This document shows positions 36,506 to 44,441 of a stretch of DNA of 64,000 bases, piece by piece. A program made the position numbers and the translations under genes. Within the stretch, counting starts at the first letter, position 1; each line of letters starts with the position of its first letter. The notes beneath the pieces are model-generated. The model did no database searches. It was not told the origin of the DNA and saw nothing but the letters and a program-made list of their open reading frames with translations. The DNA comes from Spirochaetota bacterium (GTDB lineage Bacteria; Spirochaetota; Spirochaetia; Treponematales; Treponemataceae): assembly GCA_023438065.1 (NCBI GenBank), contig JAEXRH010000012.1, positions 434,001-498,000 of the forward strand. The letters are read 5' to 3'.

Positions 36506-38526
36506 AGTCCAAGCTCCATTTGATTCTTCGATTTCTTCGATTTCGGGGAGGCGTTACCCTCGCCGGACGCGTTCCCCGTTCCGGACCCGATTTCCGGCTT
36601 TTCAGTTCCGTCGAGCAGGGCGAGAAATCCGTCCTCGCCGATTATCCTGACGCCGAGCTCCCGGGCCTTGGCGTTCTTTGAGGAGCCCGACTCGGGATCG
36701 TTCGTCACGAGATAGGAAAGCCCCTTTACGACCGAAGACTTGGCCTGTCCGCCGAGCGCCTTGACGCGCGCTTCCGCCTCCGGCCGCTTCATCGAGTTGA
36801 GCTCGCCCGTGAAGCAGAAACTCACGCCCGAAAGCGCGCCGCCCGAGACGGGCGCCCGTATCCACACCGAGCCCGAGGCGAGAAGGCTTTCCATCTCGGA
36901 CCGCGCGGCGGAAAGCCCTTCCTTGAGGGACTTGGCCATGATCTCGCCGAACTGATAGACGCCCGCGATCGCGCTTTCTTCCGCGTCGAAGAGCTTTTCG
37001 AGGGTATCATACCCCGCGGCGACGAGCTTTTCGACCATCGTCTCGCCGATCCCCTCGATGTCGAATCCGGCGACGAACTCGGCGAGGGATACCTCGTTTT
37101 TCGACCTGAGCGACTTTAGAACCTTCGCCGCGCTCAAGTCCCCCATACGGTCGAGCGCCGAAAGCTCGGAAAGCGTGAGGGTATAGAGATCCGGGATCGA
37201 GCGGACGCGCCCCGATTCGTAAAGCCGCTTGATGAGGGTCGCGCCGAAATCGCGCACGTCGAGCACGCCGATCCACTTCTCGAGGCGATGGTGGATGAGC
37301 TTCGGGCAGTCGCGGTTCGGGCAGTAAAGCCGCGTGCCCTCGTCGAGCAAGGTCGCGCCGCACGCGGAACACCTGTCCGGTTGCGCGATCGGCGTCGCGC
37401 CGCGCGGGTTCGAGACGAGGGCCTCGATCTTGGGGATGATCTCGCCGCGTTTCACGACGACGACGCGGCTTCCGATCATGAGCCCCATGGACGCGATCAT
37501 GTTCGGGTTCGCGAGATTCGCCCGCTGCACCGTGGTGCCGGCGAGCTGCACCGGGTCGATTCTCGCGATCGGGGTATAGGTCGCGCCGGACTCGCTCCAT
37601 TCGACCTCACGGAGCGTGGTGACCGCCTCCTCGAGGCTGAACTTGAAGGCGATCTGCTTCTCGGGTCTCGAGCGCGCGAGATCCTCGGGATCGATTGCGC
37701 GCCCTTTCACGACGAGGCCGTCTATGTCGTAGGGAAGCGAGACGCGCCTGTCCATGACGCGGGCTCGGTACTCGATGACCTCGCGGGCGCCCGAGCAGGT
37801 CTCCGTCGGGACGGTCGTAAAACCGTTCGCGGAAAGCCAGGCGAGTTTCCCGTACTCGTCCGCGAAGGGCGCGTCGCCGGTGAAGGGGCTTCCGGGCGTG
37901 CCCGGCGCGGCGTCGTAACAGATTACCTCGAGATACTCGCTGCCCGAGCCGTCCTTTCGCTTCATGAGCCCGTTCGCGGCGTTCCGGCAATTCGCCTTGT
38001 CGGGGAAGCGTTCCGACCGGATCGCGCGGGTCATGATCACCTCGCCGCGCACCCCGCCCGAGAAGGGATTCGCGCCTCGCGGCCCCGAATCGCCCGAAAG
38101 CTCCGGGACCACGCCCCGCATCTTTCGCGCGTTTCCCGTGATGTCGTCGCCCACGCGGCCGTCGCCGCGCGTCACGGCGCGAACGAAGGAACCGCGCTCG
38201 TACTGCAGTTCGAGGCTCGCGCCGTCGAGTTTATACTGAACGATGAATTCGTCGAAGCTCATCTTCGAGGCCCACGCCTCGAAGGCTTCGGGGTCCGCGG
38301 CCTTTTCCTGGCTGCCCATCGGGATAAGATGATATTCCTTGGGGAAACCGTCGGTCGACTCGGAGTTGATCGTCGAAAAAAGGAGATTGTCGGGATCGAT
38401 CGATTTCAGTTCGTCCCAAAGCGCGTCGAACTCGGCGTCGGAAATCTCGGGATTGCCGGTGTAGTAGAGATCCTGATGGTGCCTGATGACGCGCTCAAGT
38501 TCCCGCGCGCGGTTTTTCTTCGCCAT
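36502..38526 (-). CDS. ligA: NAD-dependent DNA ligase
   Basis: This 674-residue enzyme seals nicks using NAD+. The adenylated lysine is K99 in YKLDGAS (K-x-D-G), followed by RGDGRVGDDITGN; the OB fold, the four-cysteine zinc finger (CSACG with CPNRDCP), the helix-hairpin-helix region and a C-terminal BRCT domain (about 555-640) are present. The extreme C terminus is a low-complexity Gly/Ser/Lys tail. The first motif Ia (HHQDLYYTGNPEISDAEFD) is normal. It follows trmB by 6 nt. Confidence 0.96.
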   Translation of the reverse strand: MAKKNRARELERVIRHHQDLYYTGNPEISDAEFDALWDELKSIDPDNLLFSTINSESTDGFPKEYHLIPMGSQEKAADPEAFEAWASKMSFDEFIVQYKLDGASLELQYERGSFVRAVTRGDGRVGDDITGNARKMRGVVPELSGDSGPRGANPFSGGVRGEVIMTRAIRSERFPDKANCRNAANGLMKRKDGSGSEYLEVICYDAAPGTPGSPFTGDAPFADEYGKLAWLSANGFTTVPTETCSGAREVIEYRARVMDRRVSLPYDIDGLVVKGRAIDPEDLARSRPEKQIAFKFSLEEAVTTLREVEWSESGATYTPIARIDPVQLAGTTVQRANLANPNMIASMGLMIGSRVVVVKRGEIIPKIEALVSNPRGATPIAQPDRCSACGATLLDEGTRLYCPNRDCPKLIHHRLEKWIGVLDVRDFGATLIKRLYESGRVRSIPDLYTLTLSELSALDRMGDLSAAKVLKSLRSKNEVSLAEFVAGFDIEGIGETMVEKLVAAGYDTLEKLFDAEESAIAGVYQFGEIMAKSLKEGLSAARSEMESLLASGSVWIRAPVSGGALSGVSFCFTGELNSMKRPEAEARVKALGGQAKSSVVKGLSYLVTNDPESGSSKNAKARELGVRIIGEDGFLALLDGTEKPEIGSGTGNASGEGNASPKSKKSKNQMELGL

Positions 38527-38532
38527 CTCACG

Positions 38533-39240
38533 CTACTCCGCGGACGGTTTTTTCTTGAACATAAGCTCGTAAATCTCGTGATTCGCGGCCTTGCCCTTCT
38601 CCTCGAAACGGGTTTCCGGCCTCCAGCTCTGACGGGGGGCGAACCCCTCGTACGCGCTTTCGAGCCCGGGAGTCGCGGTCAGCTCGAGATACGCCTCCTC
38701 GCCGTACGGTTCCCAATCCGTCGCCATGTAAAGATAGCCGCCGGGCGCGAGCTTTCGCGCCATCAGGTCCGTGCGGGGCCTGAGCAGGAGTCTCCGCTTG
38801 TGATGCCGCTTCTTCGGCCAGGGGTCGGGAAAGAAGATATGAAACGCGGACACGGACTCGTCCGGTATCATGCGCTCGAGGACCTCGAGCGCGTCATGCT
38901 CGATGATGCGGAGATTGGTCAGGTTCCGCTTCTCGATCTCGCCGAGCAGACGGCCGACGCCCGCGCGATGCACCTCGACGCCGAGATAGTTGCGCTCGGG
39001 ATTCTCCTGGGCGATGATCGCGGTCGCCTTTCCCATGCCGAAACCGATCTCGATCGTGACGGGCATGGTATTCTCGTACACGTCGGTAAAGTTGAGAATA
39101 GACTCCTGAAAGGGCAAGCTCCAGCGGGCGGAATGGATCTCGTAGTCGCGTTTTTGCGCCTCGGTCATCCTGCCCGCCCTGAGAACGTAGGTATGTATGC
39201 CGCGAAGAGGGGCGTTATTGTCCTGATCGGATGTATCCAT
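38533..39240 (-). CDS. trmB: tRNA (guanine-N7)-methyltransferase
   Basis: This 235-residue SAM-dependent enzyme methylates G46 in the variable loop of tRNAs. The SAM loop VTIEIGFGMGKATAIIAQEN, the LGVEVHRAGVG strand and the catalytic IFFPDPWPKKRHHKRRLL motif are diagnostic. The ATG at 39240 has no Shine-Dalgarno sequence; a TTGACA/TAGAAT pair just upstream overlaps the end of the lipoprotein gene. Confidence 0.95.
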   Translation of the reverse strand: MDTSDQDNNAPLRGIHTYVLRAGRMTEAQKRDYEIHSARWSLPFQESILNFTDVYENTMPVTIEIGFGMGKATAIIAQENPERNYLGVEVHRAGVGRLLGEIEKRNLTNLRIIEHDALEVLERMIPDESVSAFHIFFPDPWPKKRHHKRRLLLRPRTDLMARKLAPGGYLYMATDWEPYGEEAYLELTATPGLESAYEGFAPRQSWRPETRFEEKGKAANHEIYELMFKKKPSAE

Positions 39241-39255
39241 AATTTAAGCTGTATT

Positions 39256-39963
39256 CTAGCGCATATCGACCGGTGTCAACAATACCCCGGCTTTTCCCGA
39301 ATCGTTCTCGCAGTAACACCGCGCGACTACCGCCGTCGAAGCGACCGCCTGAAGCGTCTTCACGAATCCCGCGATCGTCCTGTTGCCCGATTCCGGCACC
39401 TTCCAGGTATTGACGAGCTTACCCTCGCGGTCATAAAGGAGGATCCACAGGTGCCGAAAGGATCCCGCGCCTGAATTCCGCTCGATCGTCCAGGTCTCGC
39501 CCGAGACCGAGAAGGAACACGGCGAGCGCGCGGGGAATTCGACCGATCCCACCTCGAATTCCTGAGTCGACTCGTTCCCGGCGAGATCGGCCACCGTCAA
39601 GGCATACCGACCGACGGGAACGCGCGCGCCTTGCGGCCCTGCGAGCGAGGCCGAACCGACCCAACGGTCCTTGCCACGGGAGCGAACCTCGGCCAGCCTT
39701 GAGTCGACCGTCCAGGAAAGTTCCGAGTCCTCGTGGGTAATCGTCATGTTCGCGAAATCGGCGGGGCCGTCATCGTCGTCATAGAGGGTAAAAACGGAAA
39801 GACGCTCCGAGAAAACCCCCGTTTCCCCCTCGACGAGGAGAAGCTTGACGTTCTGACCCCGTATTTTTGGGGTTCCCGACGAACAGGATGCCAGAAGAAT
39901 GGAGAAGGCGGCAAGGAGGGAAACTGCCGTGGCGATACCCGATCGCGGAACGCGTCTACGCAT
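39256..39963 (-). CDS. Predicted lipoprotein
   Basis: This 235-residue protein has a lipoprotein signal peptide with a hydrophobic core and lipobox LLASC, lipidated cysteine C27. The mature part is beta-rich (VPVGRYALTVADLAGNESTQ, WILLYDREGKLVNTWKVPES) and contains an Ig-like pattern. No catalytic motif is visible. Lnt, encoded at 53897-55585, would complete lipidation. It sits second in the trmB-ligA operon, 15 nt after the first gene. Confidence 0.82.
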   Translation of the reverse strand: MRRRVPRSGIATAVSLLAAFSILLASCSSGTPKIRGQNVKLLLVEGETGVFSERLSVFTLYDDDDGPADFANMTITHEDSELSWTVDSRLAEVRSRGKDRWVGSASLAGPQGARVPVGRYALTVADLAGNESTQEFEVGSVEFPARSPCSFSVSGETWTIERNSGAGSFRHLWILLYDREGKLVNTWKVPESGNRTIAGFVKTLQAVASTAVVARCYCENDSGKAGVLLTPVDMR

Positions 39964-39978
39964 GGCCTTACGCGCTTT

Positions 39979-41145
39979 TTAAAAGCCGAACGAGAGGTTT
40001 ATGACGGTAAGGTCAGAGTCGCGGAACTGATTCGCGTTCGACTCGAACCTGACGTTAACCTTTTCGCACGCCTCGGAGAGGTACGAAAGATAGTACATGC
40101 CGAGGCTCGTGTCTTCCTCGCCCTCGGGTATTTCGCGGTAGAAATCGATGAGCGATTTTTTCTTGAGGTCGGCGTTTTTCTTGTCGTTGATGCTCTCGCG
40201 CACGGTCTCCGACTGCTCGTCCTTGTTGTAGAGCGTAACCTGCAGCTTGCCCTGCGTGCCGATCGAGGTCGAGCCTCCCCCGAGCTTCCAGGACAGGAAT
40301 ACGAGTTCGTGCTTTCGCTCGAGCTCGGCGATGACCTTCTTGCGGATATTGGGGTCGAACATGACGGTATTCGGGTCCACCGAGCCCTTGTACATGTTCT
40401 TGACCTCCTTGCGGAGGTTGTTGTTCTCGGCGTTGATGACGAGCTCCATGAGCATGAGCGAGATGTACTCGGCGATCTTCGCCTTGTCCATATACTCCGT
40501 CAGGCTCGACCGGATCGTCCTGAGGATCGAGTCGAAGCCGTCCGCGTCCTTGAACTTCGTGATGATGAACCACGTGAATGGCCTGAGGTTGTTCATGAAC
40601 TTCTCGCTGAGGAGAAGCTGGATGTTTTTCTCCTCGGGAAGAAGCGATGTGTTTTTGTTGATGAAGGTATACAGGGGCGAAAGGATCTCCTGCTTCGCCT
40701 CGTAGATGATCTTCTCGTTTTTCTTGAGCACGTTCCGGAGGAAGTTGTCGTTGATGTGGGTCTTGTCGTCGATGATGTTCGCGGGATTGAGGCGGTTCCA
40801 CTTCTTGATGACGTCCGAGCTCAGGATCTGGTTGAAAATATACGCGTCGTACTGGCGATAGAGCACGGAGTAGACGATCAGTTTCGAGAGGTCCATTGTC
40901 TCCTGGCGCGACGATACGAACTCCGGTTTCGAGATCTCGATCTTGGAGATGTAGTCGATGAGGAGGAGCCGCTGAACGGTCGCCGGGGTGAATTCCTCGA
41001 GAAGGATGCCGTACTCCTCGACGTTGTCAGCGAGCTTGAATTTGAGAAGCTTTTTGTTTTGCCTGATAAAAAAAGTCGATCCTTCCTGGGTAAGGATGAT
41101 CTTTAACGGCAGGTTCAGAATGCTTTTTTTTTCGCCGGCAGCCAT
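39979..41145 (-). CDS. Uncharacterised protein with GHKL-ATPase-like elements
   Basis: This 388-residue soluble protein is not assignable with confidence. Residues about 229-245 (SLMLMELVINAENNNLRK) look like the N-box of histidine-kinase-type (GHKL) ATPases, and the C terminus (TSLGMYYLSYLSEACEKVNV followed by DLTVINLSFGF) resembles the G2-loop-to-final-strand part. The middle lacks a clear D-x-G-x-G box. It leads the operon of lipoprotein, trmB and ligA. The ATG at 41145 has GGGG 5 nt upstream; a TTG at 41148 is rejected. Confidence 0.6.
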   Translation of the reverse strand: MAAGEKKSILNLPLKIILTQEGSTFFIRQNKKLLKFKLADNVEEYGILLEEFTPATVQRLLLIDYISKIEISKPEFVSSRQETMDLSKLIVYSVLYRQYDAYIFNQILSSDVIKKWNRLNPANIIDDKTHINDNFLRNVLKKNEKIIYEAKQEILSPLYTFINKNTSLLPEEKNIQLLLSEKFMNNLRPFTWFIITKFKDADGFDSILRTIRSSLTEYMDKAKIAEYISLMLMELVINAENNNLRKEVKNMYKGSVDPNTVMFDPNIRKKVIAELERKHELVFLSWKLGGGSTSIGTQGKLQVTLYNKDEQSETVRESINDKKNADLKKKSLIDFYREIPEGEEDTSLGMYYLSYLSEACEKVNVRFESNANQFRDSDLTVINLSFGF

Positions 41146-41186
41146 CAAATCCCCCGTTGTAACCTGGCGGGCTCAGTAACAGACTC

Positions 41187-41216
41187 AGTATATACCGGAT
41201 ATTTTCGTTTGTACAA
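41187..41216 (-). promoter_or_regulatory. Promoter of the 41145-35397 operon
   Basis: On the minus strand, TTGTAC (41216-41211), an 18-bp spacer and TATACT (41192-41187). Start near 41180 gives a leader of about 35 nt holding GGGGG before the ATG. Confidence 0.7.
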
Positions 41217-41252
41217 CCTATTTCTTCCGGGGAAGGCGACCGAAAACCGCAC

Positions 41253-41282
41253 TTGACGCCTTATGCGCTCTCCCTCTATTCT
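41253..41282 (+). promoter_or_regulatory. Promoter of the 41293-49156 operon
   Basis: TTGACG (41253-41258), an 18-bp spacer and TATTCT (41277-41282). Start near 41289 leaves about 4 nt before the ATG at 41293. The ATG at 41263 lies inside this promoter. Confidence 0.65.
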
Positions 41283-41292
41283 ACTGAAAAAG

Positions 41293-43254
41293 ATGAGATG
41301 CCGCGGATTTCTTACCATAATAACGCTTGCTCTTACGGCGGTATCCCTGTATGCCCGGGATAACAGATCGTTTTCATTCGGACCCGAAACAGGCAAACGC
41401 CTTATCGTCACGACGCCCGCCGAAGCCGGAAGCGAGACGGTGGAACGGCTGGAAGCGCTCGCCGAATCCTGGCGACAGAATCCCCCTCCGGTGCGCGTTT
41501 CCGTCATAATCACCGAAAACGACTTTTTCGCCCTCCCCCGGGATATCGCCCCGAGCGAGCCAGAGGGAACCGGAGCGGTAATCGCCTCCCTCGCCGAGGA
41601 AGAAGACACCGTCGTACTGCTCGTTCTTCCGGGAACTCCGGACTCAGTACGGGTGATTCCCGGCGCGCGCGGCGAAACGGTTCCCCAATGGACGCTCGAA
41701 GCGACGATCGCGTCCCTGTCCCGTTCGGGACACCCATGGGTTCTCGCGGAGCGGCATTTAAGCCTCTATCGCCTCGGGTGGATCAGGGAAAACCCGCTTC
41801 TCGGCCAGTATCTCCGCGCGGGGATTCCCGCGGTCGCGCTCGAGTCGGGACGGGATCTGTCCGGGGCGATACAGGATTTCGCCCGCGCGATGGCGGACGG
41901 AATACCGGAAAATCTCGACCGACACTACCTTGCCTTCGCGACGGGCGACAGGATCGTTTTCGTTTCCGAGCGAACGCTCGTCGCGATCGTCATGATCGCC
42001 TCGGCGGCCATACTCATGTTCCTTTTCATATTCAGCTTTCTCTTCGGGAAAACGAGCGAGACGCACCTTCGCGATCTCGTGCGCGTCTGGTGGCTGCCGT
42101 TCATCTACCTCCTCGTTACCCTCGCGAGTCTCTACGCGGGCGGCGCGCTCGCGTCCTTTCTCTTTCGGTTCAGGTTCGCCCAGGCGGAATCGTGGACGCT
42201 CCTTCCGCACCTCGCGCTCGCCGCGAAGCTGCTCCTTTCATGGTTCGTCATATCGCTCGTCATGGCGCTTAACCAGCTCATCAGGTTTCCCGAGTCGGGC
42301 TTCATCTACGGATACATCGCCGGCATTTCGTGCATCGTCAACCTCTTCGCCTTTTCCGCGCTCGACTTTTCCCTCACGCTTCTTTTCCTGGGCGTGTACC
42401 TCATCTCGTTCATCGTGTATCACCTCAAGCAGCCTGCGCTCCAGATGCTGGGAATCCTTTGCATGTTCGCTCCCTTTGCCCCGTATCTCGCCATCCTTCC
42501 CTCCGCGGACGCGACGGTAATCGCGCCGCTCTTCTCGAACTCGGGCCTCTGGAATCTCCGCATGGCGCTTTTCGTCATGCCTTTCCAGCTCATGCTGTCC
42601 CGGCTCTTTCACTCGCTCGGCGCCTTCGGCCGAAGGCATCGTTTTTACCTTCCGGTATCCCCGCTCGTCGCTTTCGCGCTCGCGTTCATCGCGACGGGGC
42701 TCGTCCTTTTCATGCCCGCCTGGTCCGAGGCCCACCCCCTTCGCGTCGAGCTCAGGCAAACCCTCGACTCGAAAGGCTTCTCGTCGCGGGTAGCCTCCCT
42801 CGCGCGAATCGGAAACCTCTCGCTCGTGGAGAATCCCGCAATGGCCGAGTATCCCGGGATCCCCGCACGACCCGACGCCTTCGTGCGTATCTCCTCGAAG
42901 TCCCATACCTTCGTCGAACGCAAGATCACCGAGCTCACCGTCGCCCCCGCGATACCGGCGAGCAAGATCGAGATCACCGTCTCGACCCCGGACGGCGTCG
43001 CGGTCTACGACGCGTCGCTGCCTTTCGCGGCCTCGGACGCCGGACGTTCGTGCCGCTTCCTTTCCCGTGGAAACCCGGATCTTCCCTTTACCCTGAAATT
43101 TTCCTCGGCAAAGGAGGCTACCCTTTCCGCGCGAGTCAGGGTCTTCACGACGGTAAACCCGCGCGGACTCGGCGTCGCGAATCCGGGACTGAAGGCCGAG
43201 TATCTCCTCGAGATCGTCGAAGACTATTCCTTTCCGTTCGAGGCGGGTCGATGA
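41293..43254 (+). CDS. Secreted-domain multi-pass membrane protein, unknown
   Basis: This 653-residue envelope protein has a signal peptide (MRCRGFLTIITLALTAVSLYA), an extracytoplasmic domain of about 200 residues, six or seven transmembrane helices (about 215-470) and a second beta-rich extracytoplasmic domain (about 480-653). The arrangement resembles Gaa1-like or other M28-related membrane proteins only superficially, with no metal ligands visible. The ATG at 41293 is preferred over 41263 because a signal peptide begins there and the promoter occupies the earlier start. It is the first gene of a three-gene operon with dinB. Confidence 0.7.
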   Translation: MRCRGFLTIITLALTAVSLYARDNRSFSFGPETGKRLIVTTPAEAGSETVERLEALAESWRQNPPPVRVSVIITENDFFALPRDIAPSEPEGTGAVIASLAEEEDTVVLLVLPGTPDSVRVIPGARGETVPQWTLEATIASLSRSGHPWVLAERHLSLYRLGWIRENPLLGQYLRAGIPAVALESGRDLSGAIQDFARAMADGIPENLDRHYLAFATGDRIVFVSERTLVAIVMIASAAILMFLFIFSFLFGKTSETHLRDLVRVWWLPFIYLLVTLASLYAGGALASFLFRFRFAQAESWTLLPHLALAAKLLLSWFVISLVMALNQLIRFPESGFIYGYIAGISCIVNLFAFSALDFSLTLLFLGVYLISFIVYHLKQPALQMLGILCMFAPFAPYLAILPSADATVIAPLFSNSGLWNLRMALFVMPFQLMLSRLFHSLGAFGRRHRFYLPVSPLVAFALAFIATGLVLFMPAWSEAHPLRVELRQTLDSKGFSSRVASLARIGNLSLVENPAMAEYPGIPARPDAFVRISSKSHTFVERKITELTVAPAIPASKIEITVSTPDGVAVYDASLPFAASDAGRSCRFLSRGNPDLPFTLKFSSAKEATLSARVRVFTTVNPRGLGVANPGLKAEYLLEIVEDYSFPFEAGR

Positions 43255-44441
43255 ACCCGATCGAGCCGGTTTTCTTTCACGTCGATCTCGACGCCTTCTT
43301 CGCCGCGGTTGAGCAGCTCGACCATCCCGAATACCGGGGAAAACCGGTCATCGTCGGAGGGGAGGTCGGAAAGCGGGGCGTCGTCTCGACCTGTTCCTAC
43401 GAGGCGAGAAAATACGGCGTTCGGTCGGCCATGCCGATGCATCGCGCGGTGGAATTATGCCCCGACGCGATATTCCTCCGGGGGCGAATGAGCCGCTATT
43501 ACGAAAAATCCCGCGAGGTCATGGCGGTCCTCGCCGACTTTTCCCCGGACGTCGCCCAGATGTCGGTCGACGAGGCCTTCCTCGACATGACGGGCACGAA
43601 GCTCCTTTTCGGCGAACCCGAACAGGCCGCGCGATCGCTCAAAAGACAGGTGCATGAACGTACCGGGCTAACCGTCTCGGTGGGAGTCGCGCCGAACCGG
43701 TACATCGCCAAGATAGCCTCGGGACTCTCCAAACCCGACGGCCTTGTCGTTGTCCGTCCCGGAGAGGAGGCGGCGTTCATGGCCGCGCTCCGGCTCAAGG
43801 ACGTATGGGGAATCGGCGAGAAAACGCGGGATCGCCTCGTCGCCGCGGGCCTTTCGAGCGTCGAATCCATTCTCGCCTGCTCGGAAGCCCTGCTCGGAAC
43901 CGTGATCGGTGAGGCCGGCGGAAGGTTCCTCCATTCGGTGGTACGCGGCCGCGACCCCGGCGTCTTCGAGGGCGAGGCGACGACCAGGTCCATCAGTACC
44001 GAGCGGACGTTCGGCGCCGATATCGTCGATCCCGAGTGCATCGAGAACGCCCTCTTCGAGCTTTCCTCGGAACTCATGTTCCGTCTCCTTGACGAAGGTC
44101 TTTCGGGGAGGACCGTTCACGTGAAGATACGCTACGGCGACTTCAGGACCGTATCCTGCCAGGAAACCGGCGACCTGACCGTGAACGACACGGGAGACCT
44201 CTTCGATCGGGCGACGCGCATCTTTCTCAAGAAATGGGAACGCGGAAATCCCGTACGCCTTCTCGGGCTCGCCATATACAACGTCCGCGAGGGACGCGAC
44301 GGCGACCAGCGCTCCCTGTTCGACCATGACGGCGCGGACCGGAAAAGGAAGGTCGAGGAAACCGTCCATGCGCTCGCGAAAAAACGCGGAAAACGGCTCG
44401 TCACGAGGGGAAGGCTGATCGACCGGGAGGGTGACGAATGA
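43251..44441 (+). CDS. dinB: DNA polymerase IV (Y family)
   Basis: This 396-residue error-prone polymerase performs translesion synthesis. The start MNPIEPVFFHVDLDAFFAAVEQ contains catalytic aspartate D12, and the second metal site is SVDEAFLDMTG; the little-finger domain (about 240-350) follows. The ATG at 43251 overlaps the previous stop (ATGA), and the stop overlaps the next start, so it is translationally coupled to two envelope genes. No LexA box is evident next to the operon promoter. Confidence 0.95.
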   Translation: MNPIEPVFFHVDLDAFFAAVEQLDHPEYRGKPVIVGGEVGKRGVVSTCSYEARKYGVRSAMPMHRAVELCPDAIFLRGRMSRYYEKSREVMAVLADFSPDVAQMSVDEAFLDMTGTKLLFGEPEQAARSLKRQVHERTGLTVSVGVAPNRYIAKIASGLSKPDGLVVVRPGEEAAFMAALRLKDVWGIGEKTRDRLVAAGLSSVESILACSEALLGTVIGEAGGRFLHSVVRGRDPGVFEGEATTRSISTERTFGADIVDPECIENALFELSSELMFRLLDEGLSGRTVHVKIRYGDFRTVSCQETGDLTVNDTGDLFDRATRIFLKKWERGNPVRLLGLAIYNVREGRDGDQRSLFDHDGADRKRKVEETVHALAKKRGKRLVTRGRLIDREGDE

